NCBI GenBank assembly: GCA_038237625.1
Contig: JBBRYM010000001.1
Span: 62,001 to 126,000 of the forward strand
Source: JAWVFM01 sp038237625
Lineage (GTDB): Bacteria > Actinomycetota > Thermoleophilia > Solirubrobacterales > 70-9
Direction of reading: 5' to 3'
Length of the DNA stretch: 64,000 nt
Below the pieces are notes generated by a model. That model was not told the DNA's origin. It saw only the letters and a list, made by a program, of their open reading frames with translations, and did not search any database. The translations under genes were made by a program, and so were the position numbers. Positions 49,599 through 57,813 of the stretch are shown one piece after another; the first letter of the stretch is position 1; each line of letters begins with the position of its first letter.

Positions 49599-49968
49599 GG
49601 GGGCGAACCAGATTCGACGTGAAGCTGTTCCGCCTCGATGTCGCGAGTCGAGGACCCGGGTTGGCCTCGTAAAAAATCCCCGGAAAACCATAAGTGCGGA
49701 CTCTCATGAGTTCGCCCTCGCTGCCTAAACAGCAGTAGAGGGAGTCGCGCCGGATTCGCCCGTGATCCGGATCAGCGGCTTCAGAAAGCGGGCTCACCCC
49801 GAGGGCAGGACCCTCGGCCATCGGGGGACACTTTCAGGAGGGTATGGCGCCGGTGACGTGTCCCGCGGATCGACCGACCCGGTTGCCGAGATGAGACTCC
49901 GACGGGAACGCTCGTAGGACGCATCGAGGCAGGCTTCGCGGACGCCGGGGCAGTACCGGCCGCCTCCA
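49599..49968 (+). ncRNA. ssrA: Transfer-messenger RNA (tmRNA)
   Basis: About 370 bases. The 5' end GGGGGCG pairs with CGCCTCC at 49961-49967 as a 7-bp acceptor stem (one G-U); the 5' sequence GAACCAGATTCGACGTG is typical of tmRNA. The tag frame 49696-49728 starts with GCG and encodes ADSHEFALAA then TAA, close to the mycobacterial tag ADSHQRDYALAA. The CCA end is not encoded (ACT follows). The T-stem GCCGG/CCGGC (49944-49960) closes a 7-base loop GGCAGTA, where TTCRANY is expected. A TACCCT -10-like box lies at 49574-49579. It rescues stalled ribosomes together with SmpB. Confidence 0.93.
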
Positions 49969-49979
49969 CTCTCCGAGAC

Positions 49980-51893
49980 CTAGACGCAGAGCTTCGTCTT
50001 GAGGTCTTCGACGAAACCGCGCGGAAAGCCCGGGATCTCGTCGAGAACGTCGATCGATGCGAAGCTTCCCTGGCGCTCGCGGAGGGCGAGGACCCGGCCG
50101 GTCTGCGTGACGGAGAGGCCCAGGCCCCGAAGTTGCTCATAGCTGGCGCTGTTGAGGTCGAGGCGGTCATCCACGTCGCCGGCGGTGGTGTCGTCCGTTG
50201 AAGGCGCGCTCTCCTCGTCAGGCGGAGGCGGCGGAGCCGGCTCGGGGGCGGGCGGCTGGGCCGGGGGCTGCTCCGAAGGCTCGGTTGGCGGTGGGGGCGG
50301 AGGCGGCTCGACCGGGGGCGGAGGCGGCGGCTCGGGCGAAGGGGTCGGAGCGGGCGGCGTGGAAGCCGGCGGAGTGGGCGTCGGCTCGGGACCCGGCGCC
50401 GGAGGGGCGGGTGGAGGGGTCGGGTCCGGCCCGGGGCCGTGCACCGCTTCGGACTGCTCGTCAGGAACCTCGTCCGATGCCGCCTCCGCCTGGCGCCGAG
50501 CGTCCAACTCGGCCTCGGCGTTCAAGGTCTCCTCGATCTCGGTGACCGCGTTACGGGCGCGCTGCTCGGCTTCGCTGGCGCGGCTTTCGGCGTCGGAGAT
50601 GCGATCGAGCATCTGCCGCAGCCTCTGCTCGCGCTCGAGCTCCTCGGCCTTCAGGATCGCGAGGCGCTCCGCGCGGGCGGCCCGTGCCTCCGCCTCGCCC
50701 GCGCGGTCCTCGACCTCCTCCAATCTCTGGGCGGCGCGCTCAAGCGCCTCCTCGGTGCGGCGCTGGCCTTCCGTTAGCCGTGCTTCTGTGGCCTGTAGCT
50801 CACGGGCCAGCTGCTCCTGTTGGGCGCCGCGCTGCGCCAGCTGCTCCTCCGTCGCTCGGAGCTCGGCGAGCAGCGCGCTCTCAGCGATCGCGGGCTGCTG
50901 CGCGACGGCCTCGGCGCGTTCGCGGATTCGCTCCTCCGCTTCCGCCTCGGCCTGCTGAAGCCGTTCCTCGGCCGCCGCTCCGGCCTGATGCAACCGCTCT
51001 TCTGCCTGACGCTGGCGCTCCTCGACCTCCTGGATGCGGCGCTCTGCTTCCGCGCGCACCCTGTCCTCCTCGGTCTGCAGCCGTTCGTGCTCCGCCCGCG
51101 CACGCGCCTCTTCGGCCTCGCGCTCGGACTGGTCGAGGGTGCCAAGCGCCTCGCGCTCCACGGCTTCGCGAACGGAGCGCTCCGCCTCGGATCGGGCGGC
51201 CGGTGGGGGCGCCACGCTGAAAGCTTCATCGGCGGGGGCCTCCGGATCCGGTGTCGGTCCCTCATCCTGGTCCGCAGCGGTGTGGCCTGGCGCCGTCGCG
51301 CCCATCAGCTCGGTCACCGCGCTGCCGATGCTCGCGCTCTCGTAACCCGGGTCCGGGACGGGCGGCGAAGACGCGCCTCCCTCGGGGGTGTGCGCCTCCG
51401 CATCGGCCGGCGGTTCCGGGGCATGCTCGGGCTCGGCGGGTGCCGCGCCCTTCTTTGCAGCCTTCTTCGCCTCACGCTCGACACGGCGTTGCTCGGCCTT
51501 GGCCGCCTTCTCCTGCTCTCGCTCCTGGCGTTTTGCCTCGCGTGCGAGCTTCCGCTGCTCGCGTACGAGCTTTCGCTGCTCGCGCTTGGAGGGCTCGGCC
51601 GCCGTGGGCGCGGGCGTTTCGGCGCTCGGCGGAGGCCTCGAGGCCTCCCCGTCGGCCTCTCCGGCCGCGGCTGCGTCCGGGGTCACGAACCATTCCGAGG
51701 TGGAACCGCGCGCCGGGGGCTCGGCGGCCGGGGCGGTGAGGGCCGGATCGGCGGAAGGCGGCGGGGCGAGCTTCTCGGGCGCCTCTGCGGGATCGCCGCC
51801 GGGCGGCGGCGGCACGGGCGGTGGGCTCTGCGCGGCCTCGGGGCTCTCCTGCGGAGCCGGATCTCGCTTTCGGGTCAGCCGGAAAGTCGGCAT
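49980..51893 (-). CDS. Long Pro-rich/coiled-coil protein with C-terminal helix-hairpin-helix domain
   Basis: This is a 637-residue protein. Order: Pro/Ala-rich region (1-95), Lys/Arg/Glu-rich helix (about 100-150), linker, a long Glu/Arg/Ala coiled coil (about 225-470), a Pro-rich hinge (about 495-575) and a ComEA-like HhH domain (575-637) with LDLNSASYEQLRGLGLSV and IDVLDEIPGFPRGFVEDL. No signal peptide or membrane helix is seen, so it is probably a cytoplasmic, DNA-binding filament-like protein. The ATG at 51893 follows AGGA by about 9 bases. It lies between smpB and ssrA, convergent with the tmRNA. Function unknown. Confidence 0.7.
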   Translation of the reverse strand: MPTFRLTRKRDPAPQESPEAAQSPPPVPPPPGGDPAEAPEKLAPPPSADPALTAPAAEPPARGSTSEWFVTPDAAAAGEADGEASRPPPSAETPAPTAAEPSKREQRKLVREQRKLAREAKRQEREQEKAAKAEQRRVEREAKKAAKKGAAPAEPEHAPEPPADAEAHTPEGGASSPPVPDPGYESASIGSAVTELMGATAPGHTAADQDEGPTPDPEAPADEAFSVAPPPAARSEAERSVREAVEREALGTLDQSEREAEEARARAEHERLQTEEDRVRAEAERRIQEVEERQRQAEERLHQAGAAAEERLQQAEAEAEERIRERAEAVAQQPAIAESALLAELRATEEQLAQRGAQQEQLARELQATEARLTEGQRRTEEALERAAQRLEEVEDRAGEAEARAARAERLAILKAEELEREQRLRQMLDRISDAESRASEAEQRARNAVTEIEETLNAEAELDARRQAEAASDEVPDEQSEAVHGPGPDPTPPPAPPAPGPEPTPTPPASTPPAPTPSPEPPPPPPVEPPPPPPPTEPSEQPPAQPPAPEPAPPPPPDEESAPSTDDTTAGDVDDRLDLNSASYEQLRGLGLSVTQTGRVLALRERQGSFASIDVLDEIPGFPRGFVEDLKTKLCV

Positions 51894-51957
51894 CGCTTCG
51901 TATCCTGCCACGCTCGGAGCCCGCCCGCCGTGCGCACCGAGCGCTGAACGCGTGCGT

Positions 51958-52434
51958 TCAGCGCAACCGAGCCCTGACCTCGCGCTCGACCTCCCGGCGA
52001 ACCTCGCGATCGCGGATCTCGCGACGGCGGTCGCGCTGCTCCTTGCCCCTCGCCAGCGCGATCTCCACCTTGGCGTGCTTACCGCTGAAGTAGATCCGGG
52101 TCGGCACGAGCGTCCACCCGCGCTCGGCCACCTTGCCCCGCAGCCGCTCGATCTCGCGCCGGTGCAGCAGGAGCTTGCGCGGACGATCGGGGTCGTGGTT
52201 CTCCATCGAGGCCGGCGCGTAGGGGGGGATATGGATGCCCCGCAGCCAGAGCTCGCCCTCCTCGAAGGCGGCGTAGGCGTCGGCGATCTGGGCCTTACCG
52301 TCGCGAAGCGACTTCACCTCGCTGCCACGGAGCTCGACGCCGCACTCGATCCTCTCGACGAGCTCGTACTTGTACGAGGCCCGCCTGTTGGTCGCGACAT
52401 CTCCCGACGCCAGCTTGCGCTTGCCTTTCGCCAT
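51958..52434 (-). CDS. smpB: SsrA-binding protein SmpB
   Basis: The 158-residue protein binds tmRNA and brings it to stalled ribosomes. Motifs: MAKGKRKLASGD, ATNRRASYKYE, GVELRGSEVKSLRDGK and HIPPYAPASMENHDPDRPRKLLLH (given as two parts of the same region), and a basic Arg-rich C-tail that inserts in the mRNA channel. ATG at 52434 is chosen since SmpB starts just before this motif. It is 10 bases downstream of rnr, in one operon, and its RNA partner ssrA is 2 kb away. Confidence 0.95.
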   Translation of the reverse strand: MAKGKRKLASGDVATNRRASYKYELVERIECGVELRGSEVKSLRDGKAQIADAYAAFEEGELWLRGIHIPPYAPASMENHDPDRPRKLLLHRREIERLRGKVAERGWTLVPTRIYFSGKHAKVEIALARGKEQRDRRREIRDREVRREVEREVRARLR

Positions 52435-52444
52435 CGCCTGAACG

Positions 52445-54184
52445 TTACGAGAGCGAAGCCGGACTGAGGTCGACGCGGCCCCTAGGGGCCTCAATCGAGT
52501 CGACCGTAACCGTGACGGGGTCCCCAAGCCGCACTGTCGTTCCGGTGCGCCGACCAACCAATGCGGTCTCCGGCTCGTTCAGGTCGAAGCGGTCGCCGGG
52601 CATCCGCCGCGCGGGCAGGAATCCCTCGTAGACGTCGGCCAGCTCGCCGCGAAAGCGGACGAACGCACCGGCGCCGATCACCCCCGAGACCTCGCCCTCG
52701 AACCTGGCCCCCCACCCCGCTTCAAAGAGCTCGCGACCGAGCAGGAAGGCTGCGCAGGCACTATCCGCTGAGCGCTCGATCTTCATTGCCTCGCGCTCGC
52801 GCTCCGAGCAGTGCCACCCAGCCTCGCTGACCTCGCCGCCATCGGGTTCCGCTTCCCCAAGACCCAGCGTCGAGAGGAGGGCGCGGTGGGCGATGAGATC
52901 CGGGTAGCGGCGAATCGGGGAGGTGAAGTGGCAGTAGGCGGGGCTGCCGAGCCCTGCGTGACCCAGGTTGCGCGGGGTGTAGAAGGCCTGCTTGAGGGAA
53001 CGCAGGACCAGGCTGGTGTAGGCGGCGCGGCCATGGCCGCGCCGCTCCGCCTCCTTGGCGACGAGCCGGCTCGCCTGCGCTGCGAGCTCGCCGGCCTCGG
53101 TCCGCGAGAGCTTGGCGGGAAGCGGGGGCGTGGGCACGTCCAGGGAGGCCAGCTGCTCGACCAGGCGCTCGATCCGCGCGGTGTCGGGCTGCTCGTGCAC
53201 CCGGTAGAGCGTCTTGACCTTGCGCTGCTCGCAGTGGGCGGCCACCAGCTCGTTGCTGAGGACCATCAGCTGCTCGATGAGGCGATGCGCCTCGGTTTGC
53301 GGGACCGCGTGCGCGCTGGCGACGTTGCCCTCGGTGTCGAAGACGAACTCCGGCTCGGCCGAATCGATCTCCAGCGCGGCGCCACTGCGGCGCTTGGCGA
53401 GTGCGGCGGCAACCTGTCGCGCTATCTCCAGGGGCGCCGCCACCTCGGCCGGAGCGCTCTCACTGCCGGCGAAGACCCGGTCGAGCTGGTCGTAGTCGAG
53501 CCGCGCGTCAGAGCGGATCCGGGTGCGGGCAAAGGAAACCGCGTTCACATTGGCGGCCGCGTCGAGACGGATCTCCGTGGTCACGGCGAGGCGTTCGACG
53601 CCCGGGGCGAGGCTGCACGCCTTGTCGCTCAACGAAGGCGGCAGCATCGGCTCGACCGTTCCCGGCGCGTAGACGCTCGTCGCGCGCTGCGAAGCGACCC
53701 CGTCGAGCCTGCCGCCCGGGCGTACATGCGCGGCGACGTCGGCGATGTGGATGCGAAGGACGACCTGATCGCCGTCGCGTTCCGCGGATACGGCGTCGTC
53801 GAAGTCGCGTGCCGTGGCCGGATCGACTGTGAAGGTGGGCAGGGCGGTGAGGTCGGTGCGGCGGTCGGCGTCCTCGGCAGCTCGCAGGACGGAATCCCGC
53901 GCCTCGTTCTCGACGGCGCGGCCGAAGCCGCGGCGCAGGCCTGCATCGTCGATCAGCGCCGCGACAACGTCGGCGGCACGATCGGCCCGGCCAAGCGAGC
54001 GCAGGATCCGCGCACCCTGCGGCCCGAAGTCGGCGAGGACGATCTCACCGCTCCCGGCATTCGGAGATCCGCGCCCGACGCGGGCCTCGGAGCCGCGTTC
54101 GAAGAGTGGCGTGACGGTGCGAAAGCGCCCGCGCCCGTCGACAGCACCGACGCGACGGCCGAGGGCGGCCCGGCGCGGGCTCAC
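52445..54184 (-). CDS. rnr: Ribonuclease R / RNB-family exoribonuclease
   Basis: The 579-residue 3'-5' exoribonuclease degrades structured RNA and, with SmpB/tmRNA, non-stop mRNA. The RNB catalytic motif is TVDPATARDFDDAVS; further conserved blocks are YCHFTSPIRRYPDLIAHR and a C-terminal S1 domain (about 490-575). Only about 95 residues precede the RNB domain, so the winged-helix and most cold-shock domains of the 800-residue enterobacterial enzyme are missing. The start overlaps the S41 peptidase stop by 4 bases. Confidence 0.92.
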   Translation of the reverse strand: MSPRRAALGRRVGAVDGRGRFRTVTPLFERGSEARVGRGSPNAGSGEIVLADFGPQGARILRSLGRADRAADVVAALIDDAGLRRGFGRAVENEARDSVLRAAEDADRRTDLTALPTFTVDPATARDFDDAVSAERDGDQVVLRIHIADVAAHVRPGGRLDGVASQRATSVYAPGTVEPMLPPSLSDKACSLAPGVERLAVTTEIRLDAAANVNAVSFARTRIRSDARLDYDQLDRVFAGSESAPAEVAAPLEIARQVAAALAKRRSGAALEIDSAEPEFVFDTEGNVASAHAVPQTEAHRLIEQLMVLSNELVAAHCEQRKVKTLYRVHEQPDTARIERLVEQLASLDVPTPPLPAKLSRTEAGELAAQASRLVAKEAERRGHGRAAYTSLVLRSLKQAFYTPRNLGHAGLGSPAYCHFTSPIRRYPDLIAHRALLSTLGLGEAEPDGGEVSEAGWHCSEREREAMKIERSADSACAAFLLGRELFEAGWGARFEGEVSGVIGAGAFVRFRGELADVYEGFLPARRMPGDRFDLNEPETALVGRRTGTTVRLGDPVTVTVDSIEAPRGRVDLSPASLS

Positions 54185-55362
54185 TTCGAGGAGATGCTCT
54201 TGCCCAGGATCGCCAGCGCCCTCGCGAGCCCTTCGTCGGGCTTCGTGTGGAGATCGTCCTTCGCCGGAACGTCGGGCTGGATTCCTTTGCCCGCCAGCGA
54301 GGCGCCGTCGGGGGTGAAGTAGCGCCCCACCGTCAGGTCCAAAGCACCTCCCGAGTCGAGAGGCAGAACGTCTTGGAAGACGCCCTTGCCGTAGGACCGG
54401 GTGCCGACGACCGTCGCGATTCCGTGATCGGCCAGCGCCGCGGTGAGGATCTCTGCCGCTGAGGCGGTGTCGTGATCGATCAGGACGACCAGTGGCTTCG
54501 AGGAAAGCGGGTGCCCCACCGCGTCGTACTTGCGCGAGCCCTGCACCCGGCTCTTGGTCGAGACGACGAGCTGGCCTGAGTCGAGAAACAGGCTCGCCGA
54601 CAAGACGGCCTCGTTCAGCAGCCCGCCGCCGTTGCCGCGCAGGTCGAGCACAAACCCCTTCGCGCCGCGGTCGTCGAGACCCTGGATCGCCTTCTCGAGC
54701 TCGCCGTGGGCCCCGGAGCTGAACGTCACGAACCGTACGTATCCGACCGGTTGGCCATCCACGTGCCGAAGCGTTCCGTGCGCTGCCGGGAGGCGAACGC
54801 TCGCACGGTTCACGGTGAGGGCGTTGATCTTGCCACCGCCGGCGGGATCGATCTTCAGGTCAACGGGTGTTCCCGGCTCGCCCTTGATCAGGGCGGCGCC
54901 GGCGTCGGCCGAAAGGCCGGCCAGCGAGTGGCCCGCCGCCGAGACGATGACGTCGCCGCGCCGGATCCCGGCGCGCTCGGCGGGGGTGTTGGGGATCACG
55001 CGGACAACCCGCAGGCCCTGCTTCACGCCGTTTACGGTGAGCCCGATTCCCTGGAACTCGCCGCTCGTGGCCGACTGAAACGCGGTGTACGTCTTGGCGT
55101 CGAAGTAGTGCGAGAATTTGTCGCCGAAGCGCTTCTTGAAGTCCTGGAGGATGCCGTTGATCGAAGCCTCGTCCAGGGCCTTCCGGTCGACGGGTCGGTA
55201 GTAGTTGTCCTCGATCACCTGGCGCACCTCGTCGGCGGCATCGGGCGACGACGGGCTGAACGGCCAGGCGGCGGCGCTCGCGAGGAGCGCGATTCCCGCC
55301 GCGAGAGCCGCGCCGGCGATGAACCCCAGCGCAAAAACGCGCCGCGGCCGCTCAGCGCCCAA
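54181..55362 (-). CDS. S41-family C-terminal processing peptidase (CtpA-like)
   Basis: This 393-residue membrane-anchored protease has an N-terminal helix at residues 9-32, a PDZ domain (about 105-190, GIGLTVNGVKQGLRVVRVIP) and an S41 domain with catalytic Ser in IDHDTASAAEILTAAL and Lys in GTRSYGKGVFQ. It cleaves proteins at their C-terminal ends outside the membrane. It lies just after ftsX (1-base gap) and is coupled to rnr. This ftsE-ftsX-ctpA order is common in actinobacteria and related Gram-positives. Confidence 0.93.
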   Translation of the reverse strand: MGAERPRRVFALGFIAGAALAAGIALLASAAAWPFSPSSPDAADEVRQVIEDNYYRPVDRKALDEASINGILQDFKKRFGDKFSHYFDAKTYTAFQSATSGEFQGIGLTVNGVKQGLRVVRVIPNTPAERAGIRRGDVIVSAAGHSLAGLSADAGAALIKGEPGTPVDLKIDPAGGGKINALTVNRASVRLPAAHGTLRHVDGQPVGYVRFVTFSSGAHGELEKAIQGLDDRGAKGFVLDLRGNGGGLLNEAVLSASLFLDSGQLVVSTKSRVQGSRKYDAVGHPLSSKPLVVLIDHDTASAAEILTAALADHGIATVVGTRSYGKGVFQDVLPLDSGGALDLTVGRYFTPDGASLAGKGIQPDVPAKDDLHTKPDEGLARALAILGKSISSK

Positions 55363-55363
55363 G

Positions 55364-56272
55364 TTAGATCCGCAGGAAGCGGCGCAGCGTCACTCCGCTG
55401 CCGAGGGCGGAAACCGCCATCGCCGCGCCCGCCAAGATGGCCACCAGGGGAGCAAATCCCATGGTCTGGAGGTTAGCGACGAGGTCGAGGTTCGCCGAGA
55501 GGGGGTCGGCGATCGTGACCTTGCCGAGCCAGAGGATGCCGACGGCAACCCCGGCTCCGATGAGGCCCACGATGAGGCCCTCGAGCACGAAGGGCCAGCG
55601 AATGAACCAGTTGGTGGCGCCGACGAGGCGCATGACCTCCACCTCGCGGCGGCGCGCGTAGATCGAGAGGCGGATGGTGTTCGCCACCAGCAGCAGCGAA
55701 GCGAGAAGTAGCAGTGCCGCGATCACGCCGAGGACGATCTCAACCGCGCTCGTAACACGGCGGATCGTGGCCGCCTGCTGGCGCGAGTCCGTCACCTCTT
55801 GAATGATCGGGCTGATCGGCTTGGGCTGGCCGGCCGATCCCGGCGGGACGATCTCCTGACGGACGGCCTCGAGGTTGTTGGCGTCGTCGACCTTGACGTT
55901 GAACGAGCGCGGCAGCGGGTTGTTCTTCAGCTGCGAGATCGAGTTCTTCAAGTCGCCCTTGACCCGGGTGCGGAGGATCTTCAGGGCCTGCTTCTTGTCC
56001 ACGTACTGGACTGCGGTCACGTGCGGAAGCTGCCTGAGGCGGTGCTGCAGCGAGGTGATCTCCGACTTCGAGGCATCCTCGTAGAGGAAGACCCGCTGCT
56101 CGATCTGGTTGCGCACCTCGCTGTTTTTGGAGGCGCTGGCCCAGAGAACCGGGACCAAGACGCCGAGCAGCAGAGTCGTGACGATGATCGTCACGATCGC
56201 GGCGACGCTCGGGGCCGCGTTGCGGCGCATTGCCCGCAGCGCCTCGGCGATGAAGAAGGTGAGGCGGCTCAT
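55364..56272 (-). CDS. ftsX: Cell division protein FtsX
   Basis: The 302-residue membrane protein has an N-terminal helix (about 20-45), a large extracellular domain (45-175), then three helices. It resembles FtsX (FFIAEALRAMRRNAAPSVAA start and ARRREVEVMRLVGATNWFIRWPF loop). With FtsE it forms a transporter-like complex that activates peptidoglycan hydrolases at division. It overlaps ftsE by 4 bases. Confidence 0.94.
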   Translation of the reverse strand: MSRLTFFIAEALRAMRRNAAPSVAAIVTIIVTTLLLGVLVPVLWASASKNSEVRNQIEQRVFLYEDASKSEITSLQHRLRQLPHVTAVQYVDKKQALKILRTRVKGDLKNSISQLKNNPLPRSFNVKVDDANNLEAVRQEIVPPGSAGQPKPISPIIQEVTDSRQQAATIRRVTSAVEIVLGVIAALLLLASLLLVANTIRLSIYARRREVEVMRLVGATNWFIRWPFVLEGLIVGLIGAGVAVGILWLGKVTIADPLSANLDLVANLQTMGFAPLVAILAGAAMAVSALGSGVTLRRFLRI

Positions 56273-57141
56273 CGATCGAGCTCGTCGAGGCGGCGGGCCT
56301 CCTCGAGGCCCATCTCGGCACGCATCCGCGCGGCAAACTCGCGCGTCGACTCGTCGTGGTAGCCGCCGCCGTGCTCGTCACGAACCAGGCGGCCGGCTTC
56401 GAGGGCGATCACGCGGCGGCGCATCTTGTCGACCATCTCACGGTCGTGCGTGACCACGAGGACGGTCGTGCCGGTGCGGTTGATGCGGTAGAGAAGCTGC
56501 ATGATCCCGATCGACGTCTCGGGGTCGAGGTTGCCCGTGGGCTCATCGGCCAGCAGGAGGGGCGGGTGGTTGACGAACGCCCGGGCAATCGAGACGCGCT
56601 GCTGCTCACCGCCGGAGAGCTCGTCGGGATAGTTGTGGATCTTGGTCTGCAGGCCCACGAGGCGCAGGATCTCGGGGACCTTGCGGCGGATCTCCGAGCG
56701 GGTTCCGCCGGTGACCTGGAGGGCGTAGGCGACGTTGTCGTAAACGGTTCGGTTCGGAAGCAGCTTGAAGTCCTGGAAGACCGTGCCGATCCGGCGGCGG
56801 AGCATCGGCAGCTTCTTGGCGCCGATCTTTTGGATATCGCGGCCGGCGATGAGGACGTGGCCCGAAGCGGGTGTCACCTCGCCGATCAAGAGCTTGATCA
56901 GCGTCGACTTGCCGCAACCCGTGGGGCCGACGACGAAGGCGAACTCGCCGCGCTGAACCTCGAGGGTCAAGCGGTCGAGGCCGACGTGGCCGCCGGGGTA
57001 GACCTGGGTCAGCTCACGAAGCTCGATTACCGGCGGCGCGATGCCGGCCGGGCGTACGCCACCTGGGCGCGGAGCGACCTCGCGGCCTCTGCGCAAGGTG
57101 CGGCCTCTGCCGCGTCGCCGTTGTGAGCTTGAGACAGCCAT
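56269..57141 (-). CDS. ftsE: Cell division ATP-binding protein FtsE
   Basis: The ATPase has Walker A GPTGCGKST, signature LSGGEQQRVSIARAF and Walker B in LLLADEPTGNLDPE. The ATG at 57141 gives 290 residues with a basic Arg/Gly-rich N-terminal extension of about 37 residues before VIELRELTQVYPGG, where FtsE normally starts; no start codon is available directly at that point. The C-terminal tail of about 45 residues is Glu/Arg-rich. It is partner of ftsX. Confidence 0.9.
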   Translation of the reverse strand: MAVSSSQRRRGRGRTLRRGREVAPRPGGVRPAGIAPPVIELRELTQVYPGGHVGLDRLTLEVQRGEFAFVVGPTGCGKSTLIKLLIGEVTPASGHVLIAGRDIQKIGAKKLPMLRRRIGTVFQDFKLLPNRTVYDNVAYALQVTGGTRSEIRRKVPEILRLVGLQTKIHNYPDELSGGEQQRVSIARAFVNHPPLLLADEPTGNLDPETSIGIMQLLYRINRTGTTVLVVTHDREMVDKMRRRVIALEAGRLVRDEHGGGYHDESTREFAARMRAEMGLEEARRLDELDR

Positions 57142-57296
57142 GGGACACGTTGCTTCTGCGACGCGCCGGCGAATCCTTCGCGTGGCCTTCGCCTTGCTCG
57201 ACCCGCCATCACGCAAGCCGCGACACTTTACCGAACTTCATAAGCGATCGCTCACATGTCGCTAACTGAACGCTCGCTTGCAGCGAGGTCGCGCAC

Positions 57297-57338
57297 CATG
57301 GACGCGAAACGCTACCCAGGGTCGCGTTTCGCGTCCAT
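57297..57338. repeat. Imperfect palindromic repeat, copy 2 of 3
   Basis: ATGGACGCGAAACGCTACCC (57298-57317) and GGGTCGCGTTTCGCGTCCAT (57319-57338) are inverted copies with one mismatch in 20. The last codons (MDAKRDPG) and the stop of the neighbouring gene lie inside it. Confidence 0.85.
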
Positions 57339-57731
57339 CAATGAAGATGGCGATGGGAGGAGGGCGGCTTGCAGGCCCTCGATGTCCGTGACCGTGACCG
57401 TCAGCTCCGGGTGGCGAAGGCGGCCCGTCGGCTCCAGGCCCGGGACCGGCTCGGAGAAGTCGATGCGCAGCCCGCGCTCGCCGTTGGTGGCGAAGGTGAG
57501 GCCGCGGTCGGTGAAGGCGAAGCGAGCCGAACCGGCTGTCTTGATGAACAGGTAGGGCCCGGTGGCCTCGGTGCCCGTGACGTTCGCCAGCGGCGTAGTG
57601 AGGCGCCACGGACCGAAGCGCGCATCCGGCGTTCCCTCGTCGACGTCAACCCACGCCCGAGCGGGGGTGACCCCGAACGGGAACGCGGCCGCTCGGTAGC
57701 GCCGGTCCCATTTGAAGGGGAATCGAGCCAT
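57312..57731 (-). CDS. Conserved actinobacterial hypothetical protein, repeat-flanked
   Basis: The 139-residue protein starts MARFPFKWDRRYRAAAFPFG; it contains ARFGPWRLTTPLANVTGTE and the segment FTDRGLTFATNGERGLRIDF, resembling a widespread actinobacterial protein of unknown function. No membrane helix is visible. It is flanked on both sides by the same palindromic repeat (57297-57338 and 57744-57784); the C-terminus is formed by the first. Start codon choice is uncertain because no clear ribosome site is present. Confidence 0.65.
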   Translation of the reverse strand: MARFPFKWDRRYRAAAFPFGVTPARAWVDVDEGTPDARFGPWRLTTPLANVTGTEATGPYLFIKTAGSARFAFTDRGLTFATNGERGLRIDFSEPVPGLEPTGRLRHPELTVTVTDIEGLQAALLPSPSSLMDAKRDPG

Positions 57732-57743
57732 CAACACATAGTG

Positions 57744-57784
57744 ATGGACGAGAAACGCAACCATGGGTCGCGTTTCGCGTCCAT
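57744..57784. repeat. Imperfect palindromic repeat, copy 3 of 3
   Basis: ATGGACGAGAAACGCAACC (57744-57762) and GGGTCGCGTTTCGCGTCCAT (57765-57784) are inverted copies at about 17 of 20 positions. It lies between the hypothetical gene and the transketolase genes. Confidence 0.85.
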
Positions 57785-57813
57785 GGCGAGGCAGAGGCGC
57801 GCGGGCTGCGGCC

